This document shows positions 50,154 through 61,290 of a DNA stretch of 64,000 nt, in pieces. A model generated the notes under the pieces. It saw nothing but the letters and a program-made list of their open reading frames with translations, was not told the DNA's origin and searched no databases. A program made the translations under genes and the position numbers. Positions within the stretch are counted from its first letter, which is position 1. The number at the start of each line of letters is the position of its first letter. The stretch lies in assembly GCA_023846275.1 (NCBI GenBank), contig CM043875.1, forward strand, positions 39,648,633 to 39,712,632. The letters are read 5' to 3'. The DNA is from Vanilla planifolia. Its lineage: Eukaryota; Streptophyta; Magnoliopsida; Asparagales; Orchidaceae.

Positions 50154-50425
50154 GTGTGGGATCAAGAAAGGTTGGATCCTTGGAAGAAAGTATCTCGGTT
50201 ATGGGTTTTTGGAATCACAGCGAAAGATGCCTATTCGAAGATAGGGTTCTGGGTTTTGCTTCCTGAGTATAGGATAAGCTCACATGAGATGAGTAGTTGA
50301 ATATTGGAAGAGATGAGGGAAGCAGAACTTTGGCAATTGGTGATAGCAGGGCTGTGGGGTAGGAGAACCTTACCTATGAAGGTGTGTAGAGAGGGAAGGG
50401 GAATTTGGGATTAAGCAGAGGATGC

Positions 50426-50434
50426 AATTTATAG
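50426..50434 (-). promoter_or_regulatory. TATA box of the bZIP gene
   Basis: CTATAAATT on the minus strand. It would place transcription start near 50395-50400 and give a leader of about 535 nt, in keeping with the long uORF-bearing leaders of S1 bZIP genes. It is the best TATA match upstream of the uORFs. Confidence 0.55.
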
Positions 50435-52600
50435 AACAAAAATGGAGGAAAAGACCAGAGGGGCCTAGTAAAAATTAAAGGAAAAAGGGAGATAAAGTGG
50501 TTTTGAGTGGTGAACTTTGGAATCTCCAACAGCTGATGTTTTAGGGACATCTATAATGAAACGTTTGGTGGTGTGGCAAAGCAATTTAGACCACTGGAAT
50601 TCACTTAGAGGGACCAGCTTGTGTTAAGTGAGCTCCTGGTGAGCGATTCATGTTACCTGCCTTTTGCCAATGCCCTTTTCTTCTTATTTCTTGACCTTTT
50701 TGTGAGGAAAATAAATGATGGAATTTAATATGTGTCTCCTAATAATTTATAGGAAAGTGTGGTCATAGATACCTTGTGAATTTTTTTTTTTTGTAATTTT
50801 AACATTTATCAAAATGAATATAGTTTTGTTTGTGCTCTTGTGGGCCTAGAATGGTGTTTGCTGATTCAGAGCTTACAAAAATTATTTTTTTTATTATTCA
50901 TTTTATTGTTGGAGTTTTGGGTTTTTATTGTTTTTTCTTGTATTATTTGAGTTTTATCTTCAATTTATTTAAACTTTGTTTATTATGTAAAATTGATGTA
51001 TGCAAACTTATAAAACTTTTTGACCTAGTTTTATTGAGAGACTAATGTAACAAAATGCTATTGGGGCAAAGATTAACCTTTTATTTGACCATCTAAGACC
51101 AAACAATCCATGATTTGAATTTGCAAAATATTTGTCATGAGTTTGATGAGCATGGTAAAATGAAGTACCCACATATTACAAAAATAAAACAAACTCATAA
51201 GATGAACAAATGTCATAATGATTAATGTGAGAACTTAAAAAACTAGAAAACTTAATGCCAAGCATTAATAGATCTTTAATAGAAGTTGTAAAGGTTACAA
51301 GTTTTTTTCAATGTTTTATCTTAGTAATAGTGGACAACAATCTTACAATGTAGTAGAAAAAGAGAAAAAAGAAGACATTAATAATTTATTTGAAAAATAT
51401 GTTCTTCATAGTTTATTTCTTTACCCATCTTTTTTCTTATATTGGCATGAAAAAGGTTTGTCACATGTCCACACTTAAGCATGATTCCTTGACGAGCTAT
51501 TGTAATGACATTTACTATCCCTTTGTCCATTTAAAATTTATAGACATCTAGGAATTGGAGGGTTATCACATTTTTACCCTATTTTTCACATTATCTATGC
51601 TTTTTGTTGAATCTACATTTGTATCTATGTATATTTATATTATATTTAAATGTATCTAAACATGTGCTTATGTTCTATGATATGTATTGTGTATATCATG
51701 CATCTAGAATACTATTCAAATATCTCATATAAACTACATAGGCTTAATGATTCTAAAGCTTAGAAGTTATTCAGATGCTATAGATGACTAAATAATGATA
51801 TTCTATATTTATTTTAGTTTATGCAATATTCAAAAAGAACCAAATTCTTTTCCAATTATTGTATGTCCCTCTTAATCATTTTAGATTAAGTTTTTATTTT
51901 TGAAGAATGTGAGTATTATCACTATATTTGACAAATTTGTATACTACAAGATTATTTAGAAGACAAAAATATAGGGTCATCATTATATGATCTATGAGAT
52001 AGTTATGATGCCATCATTTAAATAATTATGATTCACGAGATGAGATCAACTTGATGTGATGCATGATAGATGTCATCTCAACTTCTACCTTAAGAAATCA
52101 TATCATTACTTAGATTTTGTTTATTTTTTATGACATATTGGCTATTTTTGCCTCTATTTTAAAGAGGATGTGAGGTTAGATTTAGGGACTTTCTTATTTA
52201 TCAATGGATATGAATGAATGATTAAAAGTTCAACTTTAAATCTTTGTGTATTCATCAAAGAAAATCAATGGTACTTGATGTGCATAATTTCATCTATCAA
52301 ACTCATGAGCACCGAGTGACTTTGTCAAGGAAATTTAATATTGTAGCACTTCTTCTAGTTTTCTTCAATATCTTCTATGATTATGTTTAATTTATTCCAT
52401 AAGCTATCTCTTGTTAACTAGAAATCTCATCTCTTTGTTGATACGTTCAATTTTCAGAAAATAAAAAATCACGATATTTTTGTCTTTTGAACTTATTCTA
52501 TTCTCTTTAATTTATAAGCATATCATAACATAAGCATTTTAAAAAAATTAAAGAGATTATATAACTTGTGAAAAATTATTGATTCTCTAAAATAACTACA
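50435..52600. other. bZIP upstream promoter region and AT-rich DNA
   Basis: The first few hundred bases (to about 50.7 kb) are less AT-rich and presumably hold the bZIP promoter; no specific cis-element is claimed. The remainder is AT-rich with no supported gene. The open frame at 50830-51045 is a low-complexity hydrophobic translation. Confidence 0.5.
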
Positions 52601-53650
52601 TGTAATACCCGACAAGGTAGGGAACAAACAAGCATAGGTAAAAGTACGATGTAATGCACTAGTGAAAGTGTGGCTCATGTGCAAAATTTTTAAAATTGTA
52701 TGGATGAATAAGTGTCACATCGACTATAGGCAAGTAAATCCTATGTTTTATAAGTTATTAGCCCTAAAAATGATGAGGTACCTTTTAAGGACAACTTGAT
52801 CTTAAATCTCATGAAAATTCAATAATTAAGCATGCCAAGTTGAAATAATTTTGAGATGGGTGATTAAGAAAGAAAGGACAACTTGGATAAAAATAAAACC
52901 AATTAGATTGAGAAAATAAGTCACCAAAATGATATCAAAGCATCTCATTTAGTCTAATGTAATTTAAGAATGAACAAAACAAAAGTTAGTGGGCTTATAA
53001 TACTCAACGAGGGTCAAGAGAAAACATGCACAAGTAAAAGTATAATAAAATATACTACTGTAATATTTGGGATCGAAGAAAATAGGGAGTAAACTTTAAG
53101 TAACATCTTAAAGAAAGAATCATTAAATGAGTAACTTTTGATAGGCTTCCATAAAGAAAAGTACATGAATAAATTATTCAATATTGGCTACTAAGGGAGT
53201 AATTTTGATATTTATATGAGATATTTTAATTTTAAGATATCGATAAACCTTTTAAAAAAATCCACTTAGGTCAAGATGAGGCAAACTAAGAGGATAATAT
53301 TTTGACATAATGAGATCAAGATATCATATTTGATATTAAAGTTTATCCTCTAATAGTCTAATATGATTTAAAGATGAATCAAGTAAAAGTTAGTAAGCAT
53401 ATAACACCCAAGATCAAAGATAAAAATCATTAAATAATAAAAAATAATTTATCAGCTTTTAGTTTAAGGATTATGAGGATAAATAATCTCATATGACTAT
53501 TAAGAAAATGATTATAATATTTATATAAGATTAAGATGTTGATACTCTTTGGGAGTACAAAACCTACTTAGGTTGGGTAAAACAATATAAAGGAATAATA
53601 TATCAACATAATGAGACAAGGATATCACAACTAATGAAAGTATAACTCCT
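52601..53650 (+). repeat. three tandem 390-400 bp repeat units, LTR- or TRIM-like
   Basis: Units begin near 52601 (TGTAATACCCGACAAGGTAG), 52995 (ATAATACTCAACGAGGGTCA) and 53398 (ATAACACCCAAGATCAAAG), periods about 390 and 403. Shared landmarks include AGTCTAATATGATTTAAAGATG (first 20 bases conserved) near 52954 and 53357, and CATAATGAGA...AAGGATATCA near 53310 and 53610. The TGTAATACCC start resembles the TGTAACACCC start of many plant LTRs. No protein coding is seen. The third unit is incomplete. Confidence 0.7.
52825..52875 (+). repeat. 5S rRNA internal-promoter-like segment
   Basis: ATTAAGCATGCC (like the 5S box A region GTTAAGCGTGCT) is followed at nearly the same spacing (29 versus 30 nt) by GATGGGTGATT (like the 5S box C region GATGGGTGACC). 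5S-derived LTRs are known from Cassandra-type TRIM elements. The rest of 5S rRNA is not preserved, so this is not a 5S gene. Confidence 0.45.
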
Positions 53651-54290
53651 ACGTAAGACTTTTAGGGATATAGAGGTTACACTTTTTGTTTCAATAGATG
53701 AGTAAGAAATTAAAAAATTATGATCATTATTTTTTGACTAATGATTGGGAAAATTAAAGAACTATAGTTTAGTGTTGGATTAGAAAATTATCCATCACTT
53801 ATAATGTTATAAATTATTGTAAAAGAGATTCTAAAGATGATGTGTTTGTTTATATTTCTTATCTTATTCGTTACTTTCTTTGTGAAATCTAGCTATGATA
53901 AAATATTTTTCTAATGCTAATCTTATTTATTTGTTTATATTTTAGTAAAATTGAACTAGGGATTAAAGTTATTAATTGCTACATTTGAAGTGATTTGTTA
54001 CAATTTTTTATTCTATGGCATGCATGCCTATGACAACTAATATCAAAAGCTAATTCATTGAGATGATAGGCATTATCAACAAGCTTAGAGAAAAGATTTA
54101 ATGAGTGAAAGTTTTTCTTGGTGTTGCACTTGTTAGGAAGGCTTGCATGTCATTTTGGAGCATCTTACAAACTTGGAATTTTGTGAAAGGTCTCTAACAA
54201 AGGCTTATTGAGGATTTCGAGTGATTTGCTATGAGTAGGATGACATGTATTACATGGTTGTGATTCACAAGACAATTAGAAGTACAACTT
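53651..54290. other. AT-rich DNA between repeat array and gypsy remnant
   Basis: No gene is seen. The 54.05-54.25 kb part is slightly less AT-rich and may be the untranslated leader or early gag of the adjoining gypsy remnant, but no motif confirms it. Confidence 0.45.
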
Positions 54291-54299
54291 TTTGGTAAG

Positions 54300-56790
54300 A
54301 GAATGAAGACTCTATGAGAATTCTTAAACCAAAGTACTTAAATGATACTTAGATACTCATGAGTCAGTGAAGTACTTATGGGACATGGAGTAATATTTTA
54401 TCATTATTTATGTGTCAGATGTAGCGAATATGATCATTTCTAGCAAGTATCAAGTGATAGATGCAAAATTATGATAGACAATACAAAATGTTGATGGTGT
54501 AAATGCTGAAAGGTCAAAAATTGACACATGGGAAAAGTTTAATAAAGAAATGAAGGATCAATGTCTCATTTGCAATGATTCTTGGATGGTACAAGAAGTT
54601 TTAAAGAAGTTGAAACATAGTAGAGCTTTGCAAAAATATGTTAAAGAATTCGATTCCTTGATGTTGGATATCCATAATATGTCTAAGGAACCATGCTTTT
54701 TAACTTCTTATTTGGGCTATAATTTTGAGCATAATTGGAGCTTCATTGATAAAATATAAAGGGCTTGTTGAGTGTGATCATTATTGTCAACTCTCTTGTG
54801 GACTTCAGAGTTTTCAAAGCTTTGGATGTCCCTTCAAAATCTATATAAAAAAGAAAAGAAAAGAGAGAAAAATAAAATTCAAATGCAAGGAAACATTGCA
54901 AGGTCAGAAGAATGACAAAGGCATGCAGAAGTCATCTTCCTTCGAAGGTATGAACAATTCAATACATCAATAAGATTGTGTATTGAGTAATGGACCTTAT
55001 TATGCTATAGATTGCCTCAAGTTTGAGAAGTTTAATACCCTCATGATTGAGCAAACCAATTAGAAATCTTATAAAGAAGTTTCTATCATTGTCAATCCTT
55101 TGCAATTACTCAGCCCATTGGTAGTCGATTCATGTGAAATGTTGAACACAAGAAGTAGTGTTGCAATTATTGCTCATTCTTTATTGATGCAAGTCTTAAT
55201 GAAGATTAATGACCATAAATTGTGGCAATTGTAGAAATTGGCACTATACATATATTTGTGGTTGCAAAGCTTGTTCAAAAATTTGGATTGTAGGTGAGAA
55301 GTTGTTTTAGTTTTTTGAAAATAGTAAATATAAAGGCTCAAGTTATGGTTGAAATAAGTTATGAAGCATTACTAACTTTAGGAAGTTGAATGAAAAAAGC
55401 TAATTTATAGGTCATTCTTTTGAATGATTTTAATTTAATCCTTAGAAAGTCAAAAATAGGTCCAATGCCTCACTTGATGGAATTATAGTGATGCAAGAGG
55501 CAACTTATTGCTTTATTCCTTACGACCATTTATATAGGAAGAAGATGGCTAAGTGGAGGAGCAAAACAAAATTTATTTCAAGAATGTGACTAGAAAGTGG
55601 TTGAAATTTGTTAAAGACACCTTCCTTACCATAATGATCAAGATCAAGGAAGATCAAGTCAGTGAGGTTCTTGATGTAGTTGCAAAAGTTCTAATGGAAA
55701 TTATAAATGCCATGCTTTTAGTATTGCCTAAAAATCTTCCTCCAAGAAGGATAATTGATTGCAAAATTAACGTACTACTAGGTGTTGTTCATCTTGCATG
55801 TCCACATATTGGATGACTTTATTAAAGATAGCAAAATTGTTTAAATAACTGATTGAGTTATTGGAACCTAGCTTCATTCAACCATCTAAAACTCTATTTA
55901 GTGTTCCAGTATTATTTCAAACGAAGTAGGATGATTCTTTGCGAATGTGCATGGACTAATATGCATTTAACAAGGTAACAATAAAGAACAAGTATTCGGT
56001 TCTATTAGTGCAAGATTTGCTAGATTGATTGTGCAAGGCAACAAGGTTCACTAAACTGGACTTGTAATCAGGATATTTGTAAGTTAGAGTTGTGGCTAGA
56101 GATGAAGCTAAGACTACTTATGTAACTTAATATAGCTCTTTTGGGTTATTAATCATGTCCTTTGGCCTAACAAGTGTCGTTATTATATTCTATAATTTAA
56201 TGAACAATGTCATTTATGAGTACCATGTTTATTGTGGTTTACATAGATGTTTTTGTGATCAACAGTAAATTTCTTGAAAAGCATGTGATGCATTTGCAAA
56301 AAATGTTATTTCAATTAAGAGAATTTTAGGTCTATGTGAAGAAAAAAAATATGAATTTGCTAAAGAAGATATCATGTTTATAGACACTTGGTTTATAATT
56401 ATTAAGTGATGATGGGTCCAAAGAAGGTACAAGCGATTTGGATTAGTAAGCTCCAACAAATGTATCTGAGCTGAAGTTCTACTATTGTAGATTCATTGCT
56501 GGATACTAAAAGAAAATTATCCTATTGATGAATCTCTTGAACAAGAGTGAGAGATAGAATTGGTCTGATGTTTGTCAAGAAACATTTGATAAACTTAAGG
56601 CAACTATTTCAATTGAACTAATGTGATGGCTACTTGATTTTGAGTTATCATTTGAAGTGCATACAAATGTATCAAATAAAGCTATTCATGGGGGTTTTAG
56701 TGTAAGGTCACCACATTACTTTTGACAACAAGAAGCTAAATGCTACAAAGCTTTATAAAAATTAATCTATTTAGGCATATGATTTCAGCT
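54300..56790 (+). mobile_element. Ty3-gypsy gag-protease-RT-RNase H remnant (decayed)
   Basis: Plus-strand domains in gypsy order with frameshifts and stops. Gag: LWDMEQYF near 54379, KIDTWEKFNKEMKDQ near 54518, LKKLKHSRALQKYVKEFDSL near 54600. Zinc-knuckle remnant: LSNGPYYAIDCLKFEKF near 54981. Protease: GTIHIFVVAKLVQKFGL near 55241. Linker: EVLDVVAKVLMEI then LPKNLPPRRIIDCKINVLLG near 55660-55790. RT: MSFGLTS-like sequence near 56155 and YIDVFV near 56238, where the second catalytic Asp of YLDD is lost. RNase H: ELRSF-like block near 56470 and MGVLV-like block near 56695. Integrase and LTRs are not seen. Non-functional. Confidence 0.88.
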
Positions 56791-58106
56791 TTCTGCAATT
56801 AATATGGGTAAAATAGTTATATCTAAACTAATTGTACCCATAATAGTTAGGTTTGTTTCCATATTCTAGCTGGATATTTCTCCACATTTTCTAAAGACCA
56901 GGCCTCATTTTTCTGAGTTAAGAGTCTTCGGTGTCATATTAACCTCTTAATTATTATCATTTACCTCATCTTTCACTTTGATGTATTGATCCTTATTCAA
57001 CCTTTATGTATTAAATGTACCACATTATTCATATAAATAATTGTATGCCATATTAGACCCAAAAATGATTTTTAATATTATCCAGACTAATTCAGAAGTG
57101 AGGCAATATATCATTGTCGTCAAGCTTGTGCATATACTCAACAATTGCAAACACCAAACATTCAAACTCCATTAGTGGTTTAGAAATAATTTCTTTGCTG
57201 TCCACACTTTTGTATTTAATTTAAAGTCTAATAGTATGAATTACTATGTATATTGCCATGCTTATGACATGTTTCAATAATTATCTAGTTAATACAATGT
57301 ATAAAATTATGATCCTTACATTCTCATTAATTGTTATATTTATAAGCTTAGTAAATTCAATTTTTAATCTTAAAGGAATCATCTTCTCCATTCATATCTT
57401 ACAAGTATTCCAAAATGAATTCATCTTCTATATTGGCCATCACTGTTTGACAACAAAACCTTGATTTTAGACTAGTCACCAATGCTACTTTTGCTTAAGG
57501 TTAAAGATGTATGGTTTTTTTTAAAAAAAATTGATGCAAACCTTCCTTGTGAAATCATAAATAAAAGGCATGTATTTTATGGATTGTTTAAGTGATAGAA
57601 CTTATGCACGATGCTACATGTCAACATATATAAAATCTAACTTTCCTAATCATGGTTCTTTACTTATCTTAGAGAAACTTGCTATCACTTCCCAAGTACA
57701 TCGCCATTGTAAAGATGCACTTTTATTGACTTTAAAATATACATGTACTCAACTTTTACTAAAGACTCCTAACTTTTCTTATTATTTGGACAAGTTGATT
57801 ATGCTATTAATGCGAATCTTCAACAAAACTTGATGAAGTTGAAATTAATATTTGCTTACTTTAATTCATCATGTAAAATTTTTTTCTTGGTGCTATGGGA
57901 AGCCACTAGTGTACTCATCCTCTTTAATGTATTTTTCCAAATATAATACGATACCTAGCATTATTCAACTAAATGACCATAGCAAAATTTCTCCTCATAT
58001 TATGTTAACAAACAAAATTGCATGGCATTTAATCCCGTAATATGCATATTCTTCTTCCCCATAACATCTTCCTTATTCACTAATCCACAACCCCATCACC
58101 AATAAT
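56791..58106. other. AT-rich intergenic DNA, no gene recognised
   Basis: Open frames at 57246-57464, 57570-57833 and 57852-58040 (plus) are 60-90 codons with no recognisable domain. The sequence from about 58.02 kb resembles that at about 61.14 kb (see the dispersed repeat), so part of this is an unidentified repeat. Confidence 0.45.
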
Positions 58107-58190
58107 TCAAGTTGCAAAAATATACAACCACTCCTTGCGAAGTGTGGAATTAAAGGAAGCACTTGGTTGAGGATTCATATCAAGATGCAA
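58107..58190 (+). repeat. dispersed repeat, copy 1 (interrupted by an LTR)
   Basis: AATTCAAGTTGCAAAAAT, then CTCCTTGCGAAGTGTGGAA, then GGATTCATATCAAGATG matches in order the segment at 61200-61290. Similarity upstream is weaker but continues to about 58.02 kb. The copy stops where the LTR begins at 58191. Confidence 0.6.
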
Positions 58191-59063
58191 TGTAAAGCCC
58201 TAATTAAATTTTAAAAGAATTTTTGGAAAAAATGATAATATTTTTTTAAATTTTATAAAACATTAAAATAGTAATTTAGTCATTTTGAAGTATATAATAC
58301 TTTCATTTTTTTGAAAATAAAAACTTGCACAATTAAGCTAAAAAGCTAAGTTGAACCGAACATATATGTTTGTCATTTTTTTTCTAAGCCGATGATACAA
58401 TTGCCTCATAGGTTGCACACATTAGGCAAGGGGTTGGGCATTGGAAGCGCTTGGACCATGTTTGTGGTGGTCTATGTGGATGTGCGCAAAAATATGATAT
58501 TGGTGCAGAAGCTTGTAAGCATGCTTGGAGGGACAAAGATGCATGTAGGTGCATATAGGCACATACACAAATATTCATAGCATGTACAGAAACACAGTAA
58601 GTGTGGATGTGTGTGGGTAAGTGCATTAATAGTTGCCCATATGCAGTAAATGAAGGGAATCCATGTGTAGCAACTTTTTTTAACATTTTCATGTAGCCCA
58701 TGCGTATAATATTTAATATTTTAGTTTTTTAAACATATCACCCTTACCAAATGATATTAAAAAATATTTTTTAGTCATATAAATGAGAGGCAATGAAGGG
58801 CAAGGAGACAATCTTACTTTATCATAATATCTCTTTTTCTCTCCCATACTCTCTTCCTCTCTCTCTCTCTCTTTTTCTCTTTTTCATATGCTTTATGTTT
58901 TTCATTTCTTATCTTAAAACTTATTTTGTCACAAAAAATTTAGAGAATATAAACTCAATAACCAAGTCATTAATCTGAACCATGCCTTATATAGTATAAC
59001 ACAAAGGACTTTAAGAGAAAGAAATAAGATAAGTAGTGTCTTAAAAAATAAGTAAGTACTTGA
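58191..59063 (+). mobile_element. probable solo LTR with TGCAA target duplication
   Basis: It starts TGTAAAGCCCTAATTAAATT, a typical plant gypsy LTR start. TGCAA immediately before (58186-58190) is repeated at 59064-59068. The second copy of the flanking repeat at 61.28 kb reads across the junction without the insertion. An internal ATATAAATGAGAGG (about 58779-58790) could be the LTR promoter, followed by a CT-rich tract. The expected final CA is not intact. No internal coding region or second LTR was seen. Confidence 0.5.
58855..58880. repeat. (CT)n microsatellite
   Basis: A short CT run inside the LTR candidate, flanked by further CT- and TTTTCT-rich sequence. Confidence 0.8.
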
Positions 59064-59068
59064 TGCAA

Positions 59069-60820
59069 TAAGATGTTAAGTATAATAAATAATTTTAAAA
59101 AAAATTTAATTTGAGTAATAATATTTATTTTGATGATTTGATAAACCCAAGAGTTAATTGCTGAAATGATGATATATTTCACATGTTATATCATGATCTT
59201 TGTTAAATATTAATTATATATCATTTTACATGCTTATTTTATTTCAAATAATAAAGATTATTTCTTCAAGTAAACTTTTTTGATTATTTTACTCATTTGC
59301 ATCATGAGATCAATATTATGAATAATTATAATGAATAAACATGTAAAGAGTAAGATTAAACTGAGAATATAAAAGAAATTGGCAATGTGACTAGATAAGA
59401 AAAATATTGTAATACTATAGAGAAATGAGTTCCTTATTTATTGCAAATACAAAATTTGAATATTAGTCATAGATTAATTCTTGTACAAATAAGTAGTTTG
59501 ATTCCTACTAGTAGGTGATGGCCTGTATTTATTATGAGTTGTAGTTGAGACAGTGATATGATTGAAATATTTTTAAAATTATTTTACATGAGAAATAAAA
59601 AAGATGAGAAGAAATGTGATATAGAAATGATATAAAAAATTGTGATACAAAATTAAACTCAATAGTATGATGTGATGCAATGACTGACGAAGTGAAAAAC
59701 TAGAAGATATATAACCACAAGGTCGATGAGGGTTGGAAGTGTTTACTAGGTGATTACCAATATGAAGGGAGGAAGGAATCATCAAATAACGAGAAGCTCT
59801 TATATAAAGACTTCTAAGTGAAGGGGTACGAGAATGATTTGTTTTACATAAGAAAAAGAGGAGAAGAATTTTGATACTATTCTTTAGATTTGAAGGCATC
59901 AAAACGCATTTTAATAAATAATAATGATAATCCTTCTCAGTTAATATAGGATGACCAAGGTCAAACAATACAACGATATCTAAGCAAAAATAAAATGGAT
60001 AAATAATAAAGAAAATTGAAAAGGAATTAATATTAATTATTACATCTATAGTATTTGCACATGATATATCTACCTTTATTATTAAAATATTTTTGTACTC
60101 TAACTTATAGTATGCTTATGATATAACTTCTTTGTGCATTATACTAACGTAAATGATGTAAAACTTTGGATTAATATAATCTTATTTTGAGTGAAGATAA
60201 AATAAAGCTTAAATAACATAATTTTTTTACTTATCATTTTTAGTGTTGACATAACTATTTATTAAGTTTATATTAAGCTCAGAATCCATATGATAAAAAT
60301 GCCAACAAACACCAAAGTTATAAGTGAAAAACTTAAAACATAAGTATGATTTACTTTTGTAATCTATTTTTCTTATTTGTAAAATAAAATTGGTGATTTA
60401 TATATTTTTTATGTTCAATGATAATAGGTAAAATAAGTGATGAGTCATTGTTAAAAAATTAATAGTAAAAATTAGGATTATTACAGGTGATACAAAAGAA
60501 ATTAAAATCTTAAATAAAGAAAAACTCTATTGACATTAAAAAAATAGAAATTGAAGTAATACATGACACCCCAGTTGTGAGATATGAGTAGCTTATTATA
60601 AAAGAGATTATACCCACAAATTGTTACATAATATCACTTTTTTATGTTATTATTTGTAATTATTAACAAATATCATTTCAAGAAAAAGAAAGTCTATTAG
60701 CATTATGATAGAATCTAATAGTCAAACACATGAGAAGAGGATGCCACTAGTATTAACCATGAAGCCGAGTAAAGGAGAGAGCTTGGGATTTCCCTAAAAC
60801 AACTACTGTTACTATTAACC
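59069..60820. other. AT-rich intergenic DNA, no gene recognised
   Basis: The open frames at 58970-59182 and 59579-59968 (minus) lack recognisable domains. The 129-codon frame at 59579-59968 is Leu/Ser/His-rich and reads through AT-rich DNA; there is no support for it as a gene. Confidence 0.5.
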
Positions 60821-60821
60821 A

Positions 60822-60990
60822 ACTGACACTCTAGGTGGAATGGTTAGTGCTTTAGTTGGAAAGTTAGCAACAACACCCCAATTCAAGCACATGATAACGA
60901 GGTTTTAGAATCTTCATTCTCCACATTTGGAAAGTTCACCTTACCTAGACGAAGCTAAAAATTGGATAAAAAATTTGAAAAAAATCTTTA
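60822..60990 (+). mobile_element. possible tRNA-derived SINE fragment
   Basis: GTGGAATGGTTAGTGC resembles a tRNA box A and is followed about 45 nt later by CCAATTCAAGCAC, resembling a box B. The less AT-rich sequence after it (to about 60950) ends in an A-rich stretch. No target duplication was found and the boxes are imperfect. Confidence 0.3.
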
Positions 60991-61199
60991 ATAGAATGAG
61001 ATACTTAGATTATTAATAAATAGAACTCATCATAGTAATACTAGATGGAGTAACAAAAAATTGATAGGAGAGACAACATAATCTTTAATTTGATGGACAA
61101 CTTACTAATGAGATTTCTTAGAAATATTTTTACATAGCATTTAAAGGATTTCTTCATAAACACTAAAGATTCTCAATCAATAAGCTAAACCTCTCCAAT

Positions 61200-61290
61200 A
61201 ATTCAAACTGCAAAAATGTGCAATCATTTCTTGCAGAGTATGGAATAAAACTAAGTCATTGAATTAAGGATCCATATTAAGATGTAAATA
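61200..61290 (+). repeat. dispersed repeat, copy 2 (uninterrupted)
   Basis: The counterpart of 58107-58190. After AAGATG it continues TAAATACTAAGCAT, which resembles the sequence found after the solo LTR candidate at 59069, so it serves as the empty-site version. Confidence 0.55.

Noticed and set aside
50073-50300. 75-codon plus-strand open frame over the bZIP leader
   Set aside because: It is antisense to the SC-uORF, whose peptide is clearly conserved. The plus reading has no recognisable similarity.
52825-52875. A genuine 5S rRNA gene
   Set aside because: Only the box A and box C-like parts match; the 5' third and the 3' end of 5S rRNA are absent.
58384-58701. 105-codon minus-strand His/Cys/Ser-rich open frame
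   Set aside because: It lies wholly inside the LTR candidate at 58191-59063, and its composition reflects CA/TG-rich DNA.
59579-59968. 129-codon minus-strand open frame
   Set aside because: There is no recognisable domain, start context or neighbouring promoter, in AT-rich repeat-like DNA.
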